Shown piece after piece: positions 51,773 through 60,633 of a DNA stretch of 64,000 bases. Position numbers and translations under genes: made by a program. Below the pieces are notes generated by a model. That model worked only from the letters and a program-made list of their open reading frames with translations, made no database searches and had not been told where the DNA came from. Numbering within the stretch: position 1 is the first letter of the stretch; each line of letters begins with the position of its first letter. This stretch comes from Mucilaginibacter inviolabilis (GTDB lineage: Bacteria; Bacteroidota; Bacteroidia; Sphingobacteriales; Sphingobacteriaceae), in the NCBI RefSeq assembly GCF_011089895.1, contig NZ_JAANAT010000005.1, positions 124,001 to 188,000 of the forward strand, read 5' to 3'.

Positions 51773-52573
51773 ATGAAGAAATTAATATTGGCTATCGGCC
51801 TTATGGCTATGGCATGCCCTGCGTTTTCGCAGGAACTGTATGTAAATACCGAACCGGCCAGCAACATGGCCACCGGTTCATTGGGCCTGCGTTTAGAAAA
51901 CCAGGGATTTTTTAAACCTGATTATAAAAACCGTACAAGTTTTGAGGTGATGTACGGTGTAAGCCGGCACTTAATGGTACATGGATCATTATATACATCC
52001 AACTATTATAGCAACAACCAGCATTTTGAAGGTGGTAGTGTATATGCCAAATACCGGTTTTTGTCAATAGATACGGTACAGAAGCATTTCCGGGGAGCTT
52101 TTTTCGCCAAAGCATCCAGCATCAATAATCCCATCGTTAATCAGGAAATAACATTAGAAGGTGACAATTCCGGCTTGCAAAGCGGTGTAGTATTTACCCA
52201 GCTTTTACATAAACTGGCGTTATCCGGTTCAGCAAGCTATCTACGTGCTTTTGATAACCGGGGCGGCTATGATCTTACACCTTTACAAGCCCGCAACTCG
52301 GTAGCTTATACTCTATCAGCGGGGTATCTTTTGTTCCCCAAAAACTATAAGGACTATCAGCAAACCAATGTTAATCTGTACGCTGAATTATTGGGTAAAA
52401 CCAACCCGGGCCATGGGCAAAGTTATCTGGATATAGCGCCAGCGGTACAGTTTATATTTAACAGCGTTTGCCGCCTGGATCTGTCATACCGTACGCCACT
52501 TTACAACGATATGATACGCAACAGCAAGAACATGTACCTGGTAAGGCTGGAGTATAACTTTTTTAATCTTTGA
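51773..52573 (+). CDS. Outer-membrane protein of the metal-related cluster
   Basis: A 266-residue exported protein (signal MKKLILAIGLMAMACPAFSQ). Its mature part has the alternating strand pattern of a porin-like barrel (GSLGLRLENQGFF, TSFEVMYGVSRHLMVHGSLY, GSVYAKYRFLS, LDLSYRTPLYNDM, MYLVRLEYNFFNL). It starts 19 bp after the HMA gene, so the two are cotranscribed. It may be the outer-membrane exit or entry channel of the cluster. No named family is recognised with confidence. Confidence 0.75.
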   Translation: MKKLILAIGLMAMACPAFSQELYVNTEPASNMATGSLGLRLENQGFFKPDYKNRTSFEVMYGVSRHLMVHGSLYTSNYYSNNQHFEGGSVYAKYRFLSIDTVQKHFRGAFFAKASSINNPIVNQEITLEGDNSGLQSGVVFTQLLHKLALSGSASYLRAFDNRGGYDLTPLQARNSVAYTLSAGYLLFPKNYKDYQQTNVNLYAELLGKTNPGHGQSYLDIAPAVQFIFNSVCRLDLSYRTPLYNDMIRNSKNMYLVRLEYNFFNL

Positions 52574-52625
52574 TCCCATTAATCATTGTCATCCTTCGTT
52601 ATTGCTACCCATGACGTGTCTCTAT

Positions 52626-52718
52626 CATGTCATTGCGAGGAGGAACGACGAAGCAATCTCGTAGCTATTCTCACCGATAAGAACGCGAGGAGATTGCTTC
52701 GTGCCTCGCAATGACATG
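52626..52718. repeat. REP-like repeat (CATTGCGAGGAGGAACGACG family)
   Basis: CATGTCATTGCGAGG and CCTCGCAATGACATG are exact inverted ends; inside, GACGAAGCAATCTCG faces GAGATTGCTTCGT. It is framed by half-copies of the CATCCTGAG-type family (52586 and 52783-52797), so one repeat appears inserted in the other. Confidence 0.8.
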
Positions 52719-52802
52719 TTTTTTATAAAGGGAAGCTTCGATTAAATGCGTCATTTCACCCTTAGAAGTTCAATATTTTGCAACTCAGGATGACAAAAAC
52801 AA

Positions 52803-52835
52803 AAAGCCCCGTTCCGGAGTCCGGAACGGGGCTTT
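52803..52835 (-). terminator. Intrinsic terminator of the coiled-coil protein gene
   Basis: Perfect 15-bp stem AAAGCCCCGTTCCGG / CCGGAACGGGGCTTT with loop AGT. Confidence 0.88.
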
Positions 52836-52855
52836 ATATATCTGTTTAAATAAGC

Positions 52856-53770
52856 TTATTTAAGTGTAAAGCCTGTTTTACCCATGGTACCACCATCGGC
52901 ATAAAGCAATACGGTATAAGTACCTTTCTGGAAGGGCAGGTTTGGATTTACCCAATCAATAGTGTACTGACTGCCATCATCCTTAAAATCAATTGATGTT
53001 TTGTAGGTGTATTGCAGATCCTGATTATCAGCGCTGAAAGTTCCACCATCGGCAGGGGTTATCAGGTTGCCGGTTGGATCAATAATACGCACATAAATAT
53101 CATGCATGCTTTTTATAGCGATACTGTTGCTCGCTACTGTAAAATTGATCTTGATCTTCTTAGCTGGGCTGGCCCGGGTAACATCAACTTCTTTACCGCT
53201 GCTCTTAACCTTATATGCTACCACATTTGCCTGTGCCAGCTTGAGTGCCTGCGCTACCTTTACCTTGGCATCCAGATCCTGGTTTTGCTTGGTAAGCGTA
53301 TCAGCCTTTTTAGCTACCGTTGCCAAATTGGTTTTTAGCGTATCCCTTTCGGTTGTTAATGATTGATTTTGCTTTTTAAGCTCTTCAATGTCGGCGGTGT
53401 ATTTAGTTACAAAATACCTTAATTGTTTTACATCCTCCTGAGCTTTTGCCAATTCTTCTTTGGTTAATTTACCTTTAGCCAACTGTGTTCTTAACACATG
53501 GATCTTGGACTGCAACGAATCATTTTTGGCCTGCAATGCTGCTGACATTTTAGCTTTACCGGCATTTACCTGCTCAATTTGCGACTCAAGACTGTCTAAT
53601 TCGGTTTGCAGGCGGGTTTGTTCATCATGCTGGTACACGATTTTAGTATCCGACTTGTTTTTTTGCAAGTACAGATACACATCAGTACCCAATAGAGCCA
53701 ATACCACCACAATGAGGAAATAAATGACGTTGGAGTTTTTCTTAGATGGTTGACCGGATTGATTTTCCAT
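52856..53770 (-). CDS. Membrane-anchored coiled-coil protein
   Basis: A 304-residue protein with one transmembrane helix (~15-35, NVIYFLIVVVLALLGTDVYLY) and a long coiled coil at ~48-175 (QTELDSLESQIEQV, LKKQNQSLTTERDTLK, ADTLTKQNQDLDAKV). A beta-rich C-terminal domain of ~120 residues follows (KIKINFTVASNSIAIK, DIYVRIIDPTGNLI, GTYTVLLYADGG). Similar proteins are widespread in Bacteroidota with no known function; an envelope spacer or scaffold role is inferred. The upstream gap 53771-54121 is AT-rich with no feature I can name beyond a -7 box at 54090. Confidence 0.8.
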   Translation of the reverse strand: MENQSGQPSKKNSNVIYFLIVVVLALLGTDVYLYLQKNKSDTKIVYQHDEQTRLQTELDSLESQIEQVNAGKAKMSAALQAKNDSLQSKIHVLRTQLAKGKLTKEELAKAQEDVKQLRYFVTKYTADIEELKKQNQSLTTERDTLKTNLATVAKKADTLTKQNQDLDAKVKVAQALKLAQANVVAYKVKSSGKEVDVTRASPAKKIKINFTVASNSIAIKSMHDIYVRIIDPTGNLITPADGGTFSADNQDLQYTYKTSIDFKDDGSQYTIDWVNPNLPFQKGTYTVLLYADGGTMGKTGFTLK

Positions 53771-54089
53771 AGCAATTAAATGTTTAATGTTTTAATACAG
53801 TTAAAAAGCAAAGCTGTTTTAAAAAAGTGCAGCTATTTAACTATCGTGATTAATTTACAAGCAAATCTAAACGGATAGATATTGCCCGCTTTACCTGTAT
53901 TTTTCCTTTGATCAGCACTTTCATGCCCAACGATATGTAAACGTTGAAACATTAAAAATATGATTTTTAATAGAATCTCAAGTAAACAAATACCTTAGGC
54001 AACGGTTAAAAATAAATACAATATGCTAAAATCACAATAAACCTTCAAATTTTATACTTCATAATAAAAGTGCAACGTTATGAGTTTTA

Positions 54090-54097
54090 TATCTTTG
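54090..54097 (+). promoter_or_regulatory. -7 promoter box of the GHL10 gene
   Basis: TATCTTTG matches TAnnTTTG and lies 24 bp before the ATG at 54122. No TTG is found at -33. Confidence 0.4.
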
Positions 54098-54121
54098 CAA
54101 CTTTTATTTTAATTCTCATTG

Positions 54122-55684
54122 ATGCATATATTTCGCCGCTTTATACTACTGATTATACCCCTGCTTACTATGGCAACTGTTTATGCGCAGCCAGCCGAAC
54201 CCGCTTCTGATGAACCAATAGTTAAAACCGAACCCAAACGGGAATTCAGGGGAGTGTGGATAGCAACAGTAGTCAATATCGACTGGCCTACGAGTACCAA
54301 GTTTACCGCTGATAAGCAAAAACAGGAACTGATAGATATACTCAATTCGCATCAGGAAACAGGTATCAATGCGGTGATGTTGCAGGTGCGCCCGGCCGCC
54401 GACGCTTTTTATGCTAAGAGCCGGGAACCCTGGTCTAAGTATTTAACCGGCAAACAGGGACAAGGTCCTTATCCAGCTTATGACCCTTTGGAATTTGCCA
54501 TAACCGAGGCCCACAAACGCGGTATGGAATTGCACGCCTGGTTTAACCCTTACCGTGCTACTTTCGATGGTAATTTCGCCGCACTAAGTCCACAACATAT
54601 TACTAAAATGAAGCCTGATTGGTTTTTCACCTATGGTGGCATCAAAACTTTTAACCCGGGTTTGCCCGAGGTTCGTGAATACATTGTACAAGTAATATTG
54701 GATGTGGTTGACAACTACGATATCGACGGTGTACACATGGATGATTATTTTTATCCTTACCCTATTGCCGGTCAAAAGATCAATGACGATGATACCTATA
54801 AAAAATATGGTCAGGGGTATGACAATATTAAAGACTGGCGTCGCCACAATGTGGACCTGCTGATCAAAATGATAGGCGACAGCGTACATGCTCATAACCC
54901 CGACATCAAATTTGGCATTAGTCCATTTGGTATATGGGCCAATAAATCACAAAACGACGAGGGTTCTGAAACTAACGGAGGTTCATCCTATTACGAAAAC
55001 TACGCCGACTCGCGCGAATGGGTAAAACAGGGATGGATAGATTATATCAATCCTCAGCTTTACTGGCCCATCGGTAACCGCGCAGCTGATTTTGAAAAAT
55101 TGCTCAACTGGTGGAGCGATAATACTTTTGGAAGGCATCTGTATATAGGGCAAGCCGCGTATCGTATCAACGAGCGTAAAACGGTGGCGTTTAAAAATCC
55201 CAAACAACTACCCGACCAGATTAATATGATGCGTGCCAACCCCAGGGTTCAGGGCAGTGTTTATTTCAGCTCCAACTCATTAACCAATAATCCACTGGGC
55301 TTTACCGATTCGCTCCGTGAAAATTATTACAAGTACCCGGCTTTGCCACCGGTGATGCTTTGGCGCGATTCCATTGCCCCTAATGTGCCCCGGGAATTTA
55401 CCGCGAAAGCTATACAGGGCCATGTACAATTAAGATGGATGGCGCCCACCCTGGCCCGAGACGAACAGCCCGTTTATGGCTACGTGATCTACAGGTTTAC
55501 CGACGGGGAAAAAATCAATATCGACGATCCTAAAAACATACTCCGAATTCAATATAACAACGGCTTAACCTTTGAGGACACTACTGCACAAAGAGGTAAA
55601 ACTTATATGTACGTGATCACCGCGCTTGACCGGTTAAAAAATGAGAGTGACCGATCGCCCACTATCGCCGTAACCGTTCGTTAA
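54122..55684 (+). CDS. Family 10-like glycosyl hydrolase (GHL10/DUF187)
   Basis: A 520-residue exported GHL10-type hydrolase. ATG 54122 gives a signal peptide ending TVYAQ. Residues ~38-360 form the TIM-barrel GHL10 domain: REFRGVWIATVVNIDWPTS, AVMLQVRPAADAFY, MELHAWFNPYRATFDG, DIDGVHMDDYFYPYP and IDYINPQLYWPIG. The C-terminal ~80 residues resemble a fibronectin type III domain (GHVQLRWMAP). Relatives are predicted glycosidases, some linked to cell-wall glycan cleavage (YngK); the substrate is not proven. Confidence 0.92.
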   Translation: MHIFRRFILLIIPLLTMATVYAQPAEPASDEPIVKTEPKREFRGVWIATVVNIDWPTSTKFTADKQKQELIDILNSHQETGINAVMLQVRPAADAFYAKSREPWSKYLTGKQGQGPYPAYDPLEFAITEAHKRGMELHAWFNPYRATFDGNFAALSPQHITKMKPDWFFTYGGIKTFNPGLPEVREYIVQVILDVVDNYDIDGVHMDDYFYPYPIAGQKINDDDTYKKYGQGYDNIKDWRRHNVDLLIKMIGDSVHAHNPDIKFGISPFGIWANKSQNDEGSETNGGSSYYENYADSREWVKQGWIDYINPQLYWPIGNRAADFEKLLNWWSDNTFGRHLYIGQAAYRINERKTVAFKNPKQLPDQINMMRANPRVQGSVYFSSNSLTNNPLGFTDSLRENYYKYPALPPVMLWRDSIAPNVPREFTAKAIQGHVQLRWMAPTLARDEQPVYGYVIYRFTDGEKINIDDPKNILRIQYNNGLTFEDTTAQRGKTYMYVITALDRLKNESDRSPTIAVTVR

Positions 55685-56434
55685 TCAACTATTCATTACC
55701 GAGCCGCAATTAATATCGATGGTTTGCCCGGTGATAGATCGCTGGCCCAGTAAGTAGGCTACCAAACCGGCAATTTCATCGGGCTGGCTCATTCGTCTAA
55801 GTGGTACGCTTTGCATAGCCATTTCGTAAAATTCCTGTTTACTGATACCTATACCATCGGCAATGCCCTGCAAACCGTCCTGCGACATTTCGGTATCTAC
55901 CCAACCCGGGCAAATGGCATTTACCAGGATGTTTTCGGGAGCAAACTGTACTGCCCAGGAACGCATCAGGCCTAACAAACCTGCTTTAGAGGCGCAATAG
56001 GCAGAATAGTTAGCCACACCCAATCGCGCCAGTACAGATGAGGTGATTACAATATGTTTCTCAACCGCTGTGTTCCGCAATGCAGGTAAAAATGTATTGA
56101 CAAAATTATAAGTACCGGTAAGGTTAGTGTTGATGATATCGACCCAGCGGTCATCATCGCCCCAATAATTTTCTCCACCGATACCCGAGTTGGCTATCAG
56201 TCCATTCACTGTGGTGTTACCCAATTGTTCAAAAGCCCGGGCAAGACTTTTTTTGTCGCGGATATCTGCCACCAGCAGGCTATGATTGCCCGCCACCAAA
56301 CTTTGCAATGTTTGTTGTAATTTTTGCTCATTACGCCCCAGCAAAATACAGGTATTACCATCCTGTGCCAGCTTTTGCGCAATAGCTTGTCCAATGCCGC
56401 TCCCGGCACCGCTAATGATATAGGTGTTGGTCAT
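55685..56434 (-). CDS. SDR family oxidoreductase
   Basis: A 249-residue classical short-chain dehydrogenase/reductase. The coenzyme motif SGAGSGIGQA is near residue 8, NSGIG near 87, the catalytic Ser in ITSSVLARLG near 130 and the Tyr-Lys pair in YSAYCASKAG near 150. The late PGWVDTEM and the C-terminal GQTIDINCG are typical. The Arg or Asp that sets NADP or NAD choice (LGRNEQK) suggests NADP(H). Substrate unknown. It starts 8 bp after the DUF1835 gene and is cotranscribed with it. Confidence 0.92.
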   Translation of the reverse strand: MTNTYIISGAGSGIGQAIAQKLAQDGNTCILLGRNEQKLQQTLQSLVAGNHSLLVADIRDKKSLARAFEQLGNTTVNGLIANSGIGGENYWGDDDRWVDIINTNLTGTYNFVNTFLPALRNTAVEKHIVITSSVLARLGVANYSAYCASKAGLLGLMRSWAVQFAPENILVNAICPGWVDTEMSQDGLQGIADGIGISKQEFYEMAMQSVPLRRMSQPDEIAGLVAYLLGQRSITGQTIDINCGSVMNS

Positions 56435-56442
56435 ATTTATTT

Positions 56443-57231
56443 TTATAAACTGATGAGTTGTTTTTGTTGCAGGCGATCAAGGTAAATATCAATCTCCGCA
56501 TCGCCCATTCCAAATATTTTATCTTCGTTCCAAAAGGTAGCATATATGGCCGATCGTGTGTTCGCGCCACTATTGTAAATATCCAGTAGCCTTTGTTCAA
56601 TATAACCCAGGCCGGCCTCATTTATCTGCAAACGTTTCAAATGAGCCTGCAAAGCGGGTTTTAGTAAAGGGATGCCTCCCCAGAAGTTATTTTCGTTGAG
56701 CCATTTTCCCAGTTTTCCTGCATCTCCCTGTACATATAACTGCCAGGCCTCGGTGGCCAGTTCAAACTCCCATTCGTTCAGGCGTTCACGGCTATCATAT
56801 AATTCCTCAAATTGTTCGCCGTTGAGTTCACCCAGTCCTTTGGCAAAATTAAACTGAGCACAATCGGCCAGACAAATCAGATAGATAGCGGGTTCAGACA
56901 TATCCGTTTTTCGACTAAGCATCTGTAAAACACCCAGCAAGTTCACCTGGCAATGCAGATCGAACTCAAACCAGAGGTTAATTTCAGAATAATCACTGTT
57001 GAGTTTACCCAGCTCTTCAATTACCTTGTGCTGATAGGTGTCAATGTTCTCTTTGAAGGTTTGGCTGATCCATTGGGCCCGTGTACTCCAAAAACTACCC
57101 GACAGGATATTTTCCTGCAAAGGGCCCTCAGAAAGCACTTCGCGCCATACCAGTACATCGCCATCAAGCCCGGTTTCGTTAAATCCGGACAGGGTTGCAT
57201 CCCCATTTAAAATATGCAATATGTTACTCAT
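56443..57231 (-). CDS. DUF1835 domain-containing protein
   Basis: A 262-residue DUF1835 protein of unknown function. The N-terminal SNILHILNGDATLSGFNETG and the DVLVWREVLSEGPL motif are characteristic. The C-terminal ~100 residues are helical (ELATEAWQLYVQGD, LQAHLKRLQINEAGLGYIEQ). I start at ATG 57231 because the frame upstream, open for 50 codons, has no family similarity and runs into a non-coding repeat region. It lies directly ahead of the SDR gene. Confidence 0.85.
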   Translation of the reverse strand: MSNILHILNGDATLSGFNETGLDGDVLVWREVLSEGPLQENILSGSFWSTRAQWISQTFKENIDTYQHKVIEELGKLNSDYSEINLWFEFDLHCQVNLLGVLQMLSRKTDMSEPAIYLICLADCAQFNFAKGLGELNGEQFEELYDSRERLNEWEFELATEAWQLYVQGDAGKLGKWLNENNFWGGIPLLKPALQAHLKRLQINEAGLGYIEQRLLDIYNSGANTRSAIYATFWNEDKIFGMGDAEIDIYLDRLQQKQLISL

Positions 57232-57411
57232 CGGTTTTAGAATTAGTAGTGAAGCAAAGGCCTTAGTCGCCGGGCATCTTGATGGTAAAAATAAATTTAA
57301 AAAAGCAGCAATTATACTCTGTCTGAAATTTCTGAAGATGAAATGACTTTGGTCAGTTCGGTAAAATGCACACTTTTGCAACTAAGGCTGTTACTTATTA
57401 TACAAATATTT

Positions 57412-57487
57412 TGTCATGCTGAACGAAGTGAAGCATCCATTCGTCAATATGCAAAGCCCACGAATAGATCCTTCGTTCCTCAGGATA
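57412..57487. repeat. REP-like repeat (TCATGCTGAACGAAGTGAAG variant)
   Basis: TGTCATGCTGAACGAAGTGA at the left and GATCCTTCGTTCCTCAGGAT at the right form an imperfect stem. Same family as 21921-21998. Confidence 0.65.
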
Positions 57488-57529
57488 CCAAGTGGCTCTG
57501 TTTCCTTTGGAGAGGGTTGGAATGAGCTC

Positions 57530-58270
57530 TTATTTCGCTTTCGCCAAACTATCTCCCATCATTTTTTGCTTACTCGCTTTTATATAGGCCCTGATATCAT
57601 AATCAGACATTTTTTTGATCTGTTCGATACCCGGACGATATCTATCCATAAAATCCAGCAGGGAATCTCCTTTGAGGTTAGTGATGGTGCTGACCAGATT
57701 TTCGCTGAACCGACTGTCGATGTACCGGTTCTGCTCATCCCTGATTAGTTCCTTTTTTAATTTATACTCCCGGCTGTGTTTGTAAGTTAAGGCCCGGATA
57801 AACTCAGATGGGACAATGGTGACACCAGCCACGGGTAAAAGTCCCGCATTGCTGCCCGATGCCGCTATCATATCTTTAAGCTTTGGAGCCGAAGAGTTAA
57901 ACTCCTTCGCAAACATTTTACGGTTATTCAATGAATCTTTTATACGGTCTCTTTTAGCCGTTACATGTACTTCATTCAGTTCAATAATCGCCGCTTCTAA
58001 GTCAATCCGGATATTTTTGCTATTCACCAGATTGAGCGGCAGTATATACAGTTTATAGCCTTGCATCTTTACGCGGAGCGTGTCTTTCGCCTTATCTGCA
58101 TTTATGCTAAACTCTCCTTGTATACCGCTAATAGTATTTGCCTTGGAAGCACTTACCCAGGCACCGGTAAGCGGCTGGCCCGTTTTTTTATCGACCACAA
58201 TACCGTTTATACTTTGCCCAAAGGTGTTTAAGCAGGTATATATCAGGAGCAGGGTGAGCAGGCCGCGCAT
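57530..58270 (-). CDS. Exported carboxypeptidase-like regulatory domain protein
   Basis: A 246-residue exported protein. Residues 1-19 are a signal peptide (LLLIYTCLNTFGQ). Residues ~20-105 form a CarboxypepD_reg-like beta-sandwich (INGIVVDKKTGQPLTGAWVSAS, GIQGEFSINADK, LRVKMQGYKLYILPL). The rest is a charged helical region. It is like the N-terminal part of a TonB receptor without plug or barrel, a common stand-alone form in Bacteroidota. Function unknown. Confidence 0.82.
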   Translation of the reverse strand: MRGLLTLLLIYTCLNTFGQSINGIVVDKKTGQPLTGAWVSASKANTISGIQGEFSINADKAKDTLRVKMQGYKLYILPLNLVNSKNIRIDLEAAIIELNEVHVTAKRDRIKDSLNNRKMFAKEFNSSAPKLKDMIAASGSNAGLLPVAGVTIVPSEFIRALTYKHSREYKLKKELIRDEQNRYIDSRFSENLVSTITNLKGDSLLDFMDRYRPGIEQIKKMSDYDIRAYIKASKQKMMGDSLAKAK

Positions 58271-58452
58271 AATTTATATGTTTTGATAATCAAATCATTA
58301 CAAACATAACTACCTGATAAGCTTGATGAAATTGGTTTAACGTTTTTTAACTTATGGCGGTTAAATTTACCCTATCATCACTGAGATCAGAAGCGAGTTA
58401 AAATTGATTTACCTTTTTGTTTATATTTATGACTAATCAATCATAGTTAATT

Positions 58453-58806
58453 ATGTACACCGTTGTACTGCTAGCCTTCTTTTTAGCTTTTTTCACCATT
58501 ATTATACTCTTAAATATTTATGCTCTAAAGCATGTGATAAGCAAAGCCATAGAAAAGTTCATCAAGCCCAAATTACAAGATAAAGGATATGGATACATCG
58601 ACTATAAATGGCTTGGTTTCTTTAATCACGGTGATTTTAAAAATGATAAATTGATTCTTGTCCCAGGTTCGAAGTTTGGGTCTTCTATAATATCAACCTA
58701 TATAGATATTTATTATTCTGAACAGGCGATTAATAAAAAGATTACCGTAAGAATTGATTCGACTTTAGTGTTTATTAAGAAAGTTCTATACAGCAAACAA
58801 CTATAA
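58453..58806 (+). CDS. Small membrane protein of unknown function
   Basis: A 117-residue protein with one strong N-terminal transmembrane segment (residues ~3-25, VVLLAFFLAFFTIIILLNIY) and a soluble domain of ~90 residues with strands and Lys-rich turns (YIDYKWLGFFNHGDF, STYIDIYYSEQ, ITVRIDSTLVFIKK). GC content is lower than in neighbouring genes. I do not recognise it. Confidence 0.6.
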   Translation: MYTVVLLAFFLAFFTIIILLNIYALKHVISKAIEKFIKPKLQDKGYGYIDYKWLGFFNHGDFKNDKLILVPGSKFGSSIISTYIDIYYSEQAINKKITVRIDSTLVFIKKVLYSKQL

Positions 58807-58906
58807 GAATAGAGAAGATGGTTTAAAATATGGGGTAATTGATTGAAATATTGGCGATCAGTGGTTAAAAATTTCCGATATTTAATTACCATCAAAAACC
58901 AAAACC

Positions 58907-59095
58907 ATGAAAAGTATCCATATTGCAATCGTGTTTCTAATGGCCACCGTGCCGCTGATATTGGCTCCTCCGCCACCCATCTTAAACAAAAAAGGCATGC
59001 ATCATTCCAGCATTTGCAAAACGGCTATGCTTTCGAAAAAGGGAGGAAAGTCCGGATGCTGCAATCATCACTGCCGGAAGAACCAGCACGTTTAA
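58907..59095 (+). CDS. Small exported Cys/His-rich peptide
   Basis: A 62-residue frame with a clear signal peptide-like N-terminus (SIHIAIVFLMATVPLILA) and a short mature part carrying three Cys in the tail (SGCCNHHCRKNQ) plus one upstream (SSICKTAM) and several His. It looks like a small metal-binding or disulfide peptide. A competing overlapping frame (58843-59124) has no such features and is probably not real. Confidence 0.45.
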   Translation: MKSIHIAIVFLMATVPLILAPPPPILNKKGMHHSSICKTAMLSKKGGKSGCCNHHCRKNQHV

Positions 59096-59143
59096 TAACA
59101 GATCCCCCTCTGCACTCAAGATGACAAAGGGAGATCCGGCCAA

Positions 59144-60139
59144 TTAATTATTAAATTTGATCACCTCAAAATCAGAGGCTTTTACTTGATGCAATAAGGC
59201 TAGTTCATCATTATTCCAACGCTCATCCTGCGAACCGCTGATGTACATATTGCTGCCAATATCGGCCAGTATGATACCATATTTTTTGAATGCCTTGAGT
59301 ATGGTTTGAATATGCGGCGGAAACCCGCTGATGTTAAAACCGGCTTTAAGACGAAGCCGCGCGCCGAATGGTAATGCGGCGTGGGGTATACCACTGCCAT
59401 TACCATTATGCCTGGCCGGTAGTATGTGCGAATTAAGCGTATTGCCGCGCTGCAGCGTAAAACGGATGGCATGATCTATCTCGCCTTTAAGTACTTCATC
59501 ATATCTTACCAATCCGGCAAATATAGGCAAACCGGCGGCATCAGCCGAGGTCCATCCTTCGGGGCGCAACGCGTTGGAGTTCAGGTTGAATACCGCTCCG
59601 CTCGAAGCTTCCCAGTGATTGCCGTTCACATTGGCGTTATAAAGCTCATATAATATGTGATTATCTTTATCAACCACAATAACATGAGCATCGCCGCCAT
59701 CTTCTACAGGCGCGTTTAAGGGAACAGGATAAGGTCCCGGATCACTTTCATCGCCGTAATTATCGTCAACATCATTTGCCCGGAATACAATAGGCACTTT
59801 TGCCTGACTGCCGCAAACTACTGTAAAGGGAAAACCCATGGTTTCGCCATCATAGGTGCCGCTTCCAAAATCGGGATGCAATCCGGTTGCCGCATATTTT
59901 GCTATGATTTGCGTACTGTACGGGTCTACCGGAAGCGCTGATATGTCCTGATTCCAGGCGTTGGTGGATGGGAAGATTGGTATAGCTTCGACATCGGCTT
60001 TGGTAGCCGTGCATGTAACGGGGGAAGCGAGTTGCAAGGAGTCGTTTTTTTGAGCTGGCGTTTTTGCCGATTCGTTTTTGTTACAGGCCGCCAAAGCGGT
60101 GAATGCTATGGCAAAAACCAGCTTAATAATCTTTTTCAT
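59144..60139 (-). CDS. Conserved lipoprotein of unknown function, 331 aa
   Basis: An exported lipoprotein with lipobox LAAC (Cys ~19). The mature part has highly recognisable blocks without a named function: FPSTNAWNQDISALPVDP, GLHPDFGSGTYDG, DESDPGPYPVPLNAPVE, DAHVIVVDKDNHILYELYNA, GWTSADAAGLPIFAGLVRYDEV, GEIDHAIRFTLQRG, LKAGFNISGFPPHIQ and ISGSQDERWNND. As I recall, similar blocks occur in exported proteins of several phyla including actinobacteria. Asp, His and Glu residues in the blocks suggest an enzyme, but that is inference. Confidence 0.75.
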   Translation of the reverse strand: MKKIIKLVFAIAFTALAACNKNESAKTPAQKNDSLQLASPVTCTATKADVEAIPIFPSTNAWNQDISALPVDPYSTQIIAKYAATGLHPDFGSGTYDGETMGFPFTVVCGSQAKVPIVFRANDVDDNYGDESDPGPYPVPLNAPVEDGGDAHVIVVDKDNHILYELYNANVNGNHWEASSGAVFNLNSNALRPEGWTSADAAGLPIFAGLVRYDEVLKGEIDHAIRFTLQRGNTLNSHILPARHNGNGSGIPHAALPFGARLRLKAGFNISGFPPHIQTILKAFKKYGIILADIGSNMYISGSQDERWNNDELALLHQVKASDFEVIKFNN

Positions 60140-60359
60140 AGCATATATAGTAATCGCTGGATGAATTTCCGGGCTGATACATAAATTTTAAAAAAATTAA
60201 CTATTAATAAAATAACCGAAAACCGTGATTTTTGGGTTGCTTTTTTTCATTGGCTCAACCCTGCATTCATTTGTAATTACTGGGTAGAAAAGGTTAAAAA
60301 AGAGCTGAGGATAGTGCGATTCCTCTCTTGAGATTTGTAATGAGTGCTTATTGTGGCGC

Positions 60360-60425
60360 GGCGATTGCATCGCCATAGCGTTTTTAAACGCAAACCCTTG
60401 TTAAGCGCTCGTTACAAACGAGCGC
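60360..60425. repeat. Cluster of three short palindromes
   Basis: GGCGATTGCATCGCC (60360-60374), GCGTTTTTAAACGC (60378-60391) and GCGCTCGTTACAAACGAGCGC split as arms GCGCTCGTT and AACGAGCGC (60405-60425) stand in a row. The last is related to 23624-23651. Confidence 0.6.
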
Positions 60426-60450
60426 AAGTATAAAATCGATAAAAAAGCCT

Positions 60451-60523
60451 GTCAGTCTGAGCTTGTCGAAGACTCGCGCGCAGAGGCCAGCCCACCATGC
60501 TTCGACGGAGCTCATCATGACAC
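60451..60523. repeat. REP-like repeat (GTCAGTCTGAGCTTGTCGAA family)
   Basis: GTCAGTCTGAGCTTGTCGAA at the left and TTCGACGGAGCTCATCATGA at the right form an imperfect stem. With the palindrome cluster and the nrdJ terminator it accounts for the structure of the 60140-60633 gap; the AT-rich remainder shows nothing. Confidence 0.6.
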
Positions 60524-60560
60524 CCGGTTTTTATTTATAGGCATCATTAGAAAACAAAAA

Positions 60561-60584
60561 GAACCCTGCCTTGCGGCAGGGTTC
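60561..60584 (-). terminator. Intrinsic terminator of nrdJ
   Basis: Perfect 10-bp stem GAACCCTGCC / GGCAGGGTTC with tetraloop TTGC, followed on the minus strand by TTTTTGTTTT. Confidence 0.88.
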
Positions 60585-60633
60585 GCACATTTAACTATTT
60601 ATACTGAACAAAAAACTACAATTTAACCCAACT

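Noticed and set aside
58843..59124. 93-codon frame overlapping the small Cys/His peptide
   Set aside because: No signal, domain or sensible composition; the overlapping 62-codon frame has both a signal peptide and a coherent tail.
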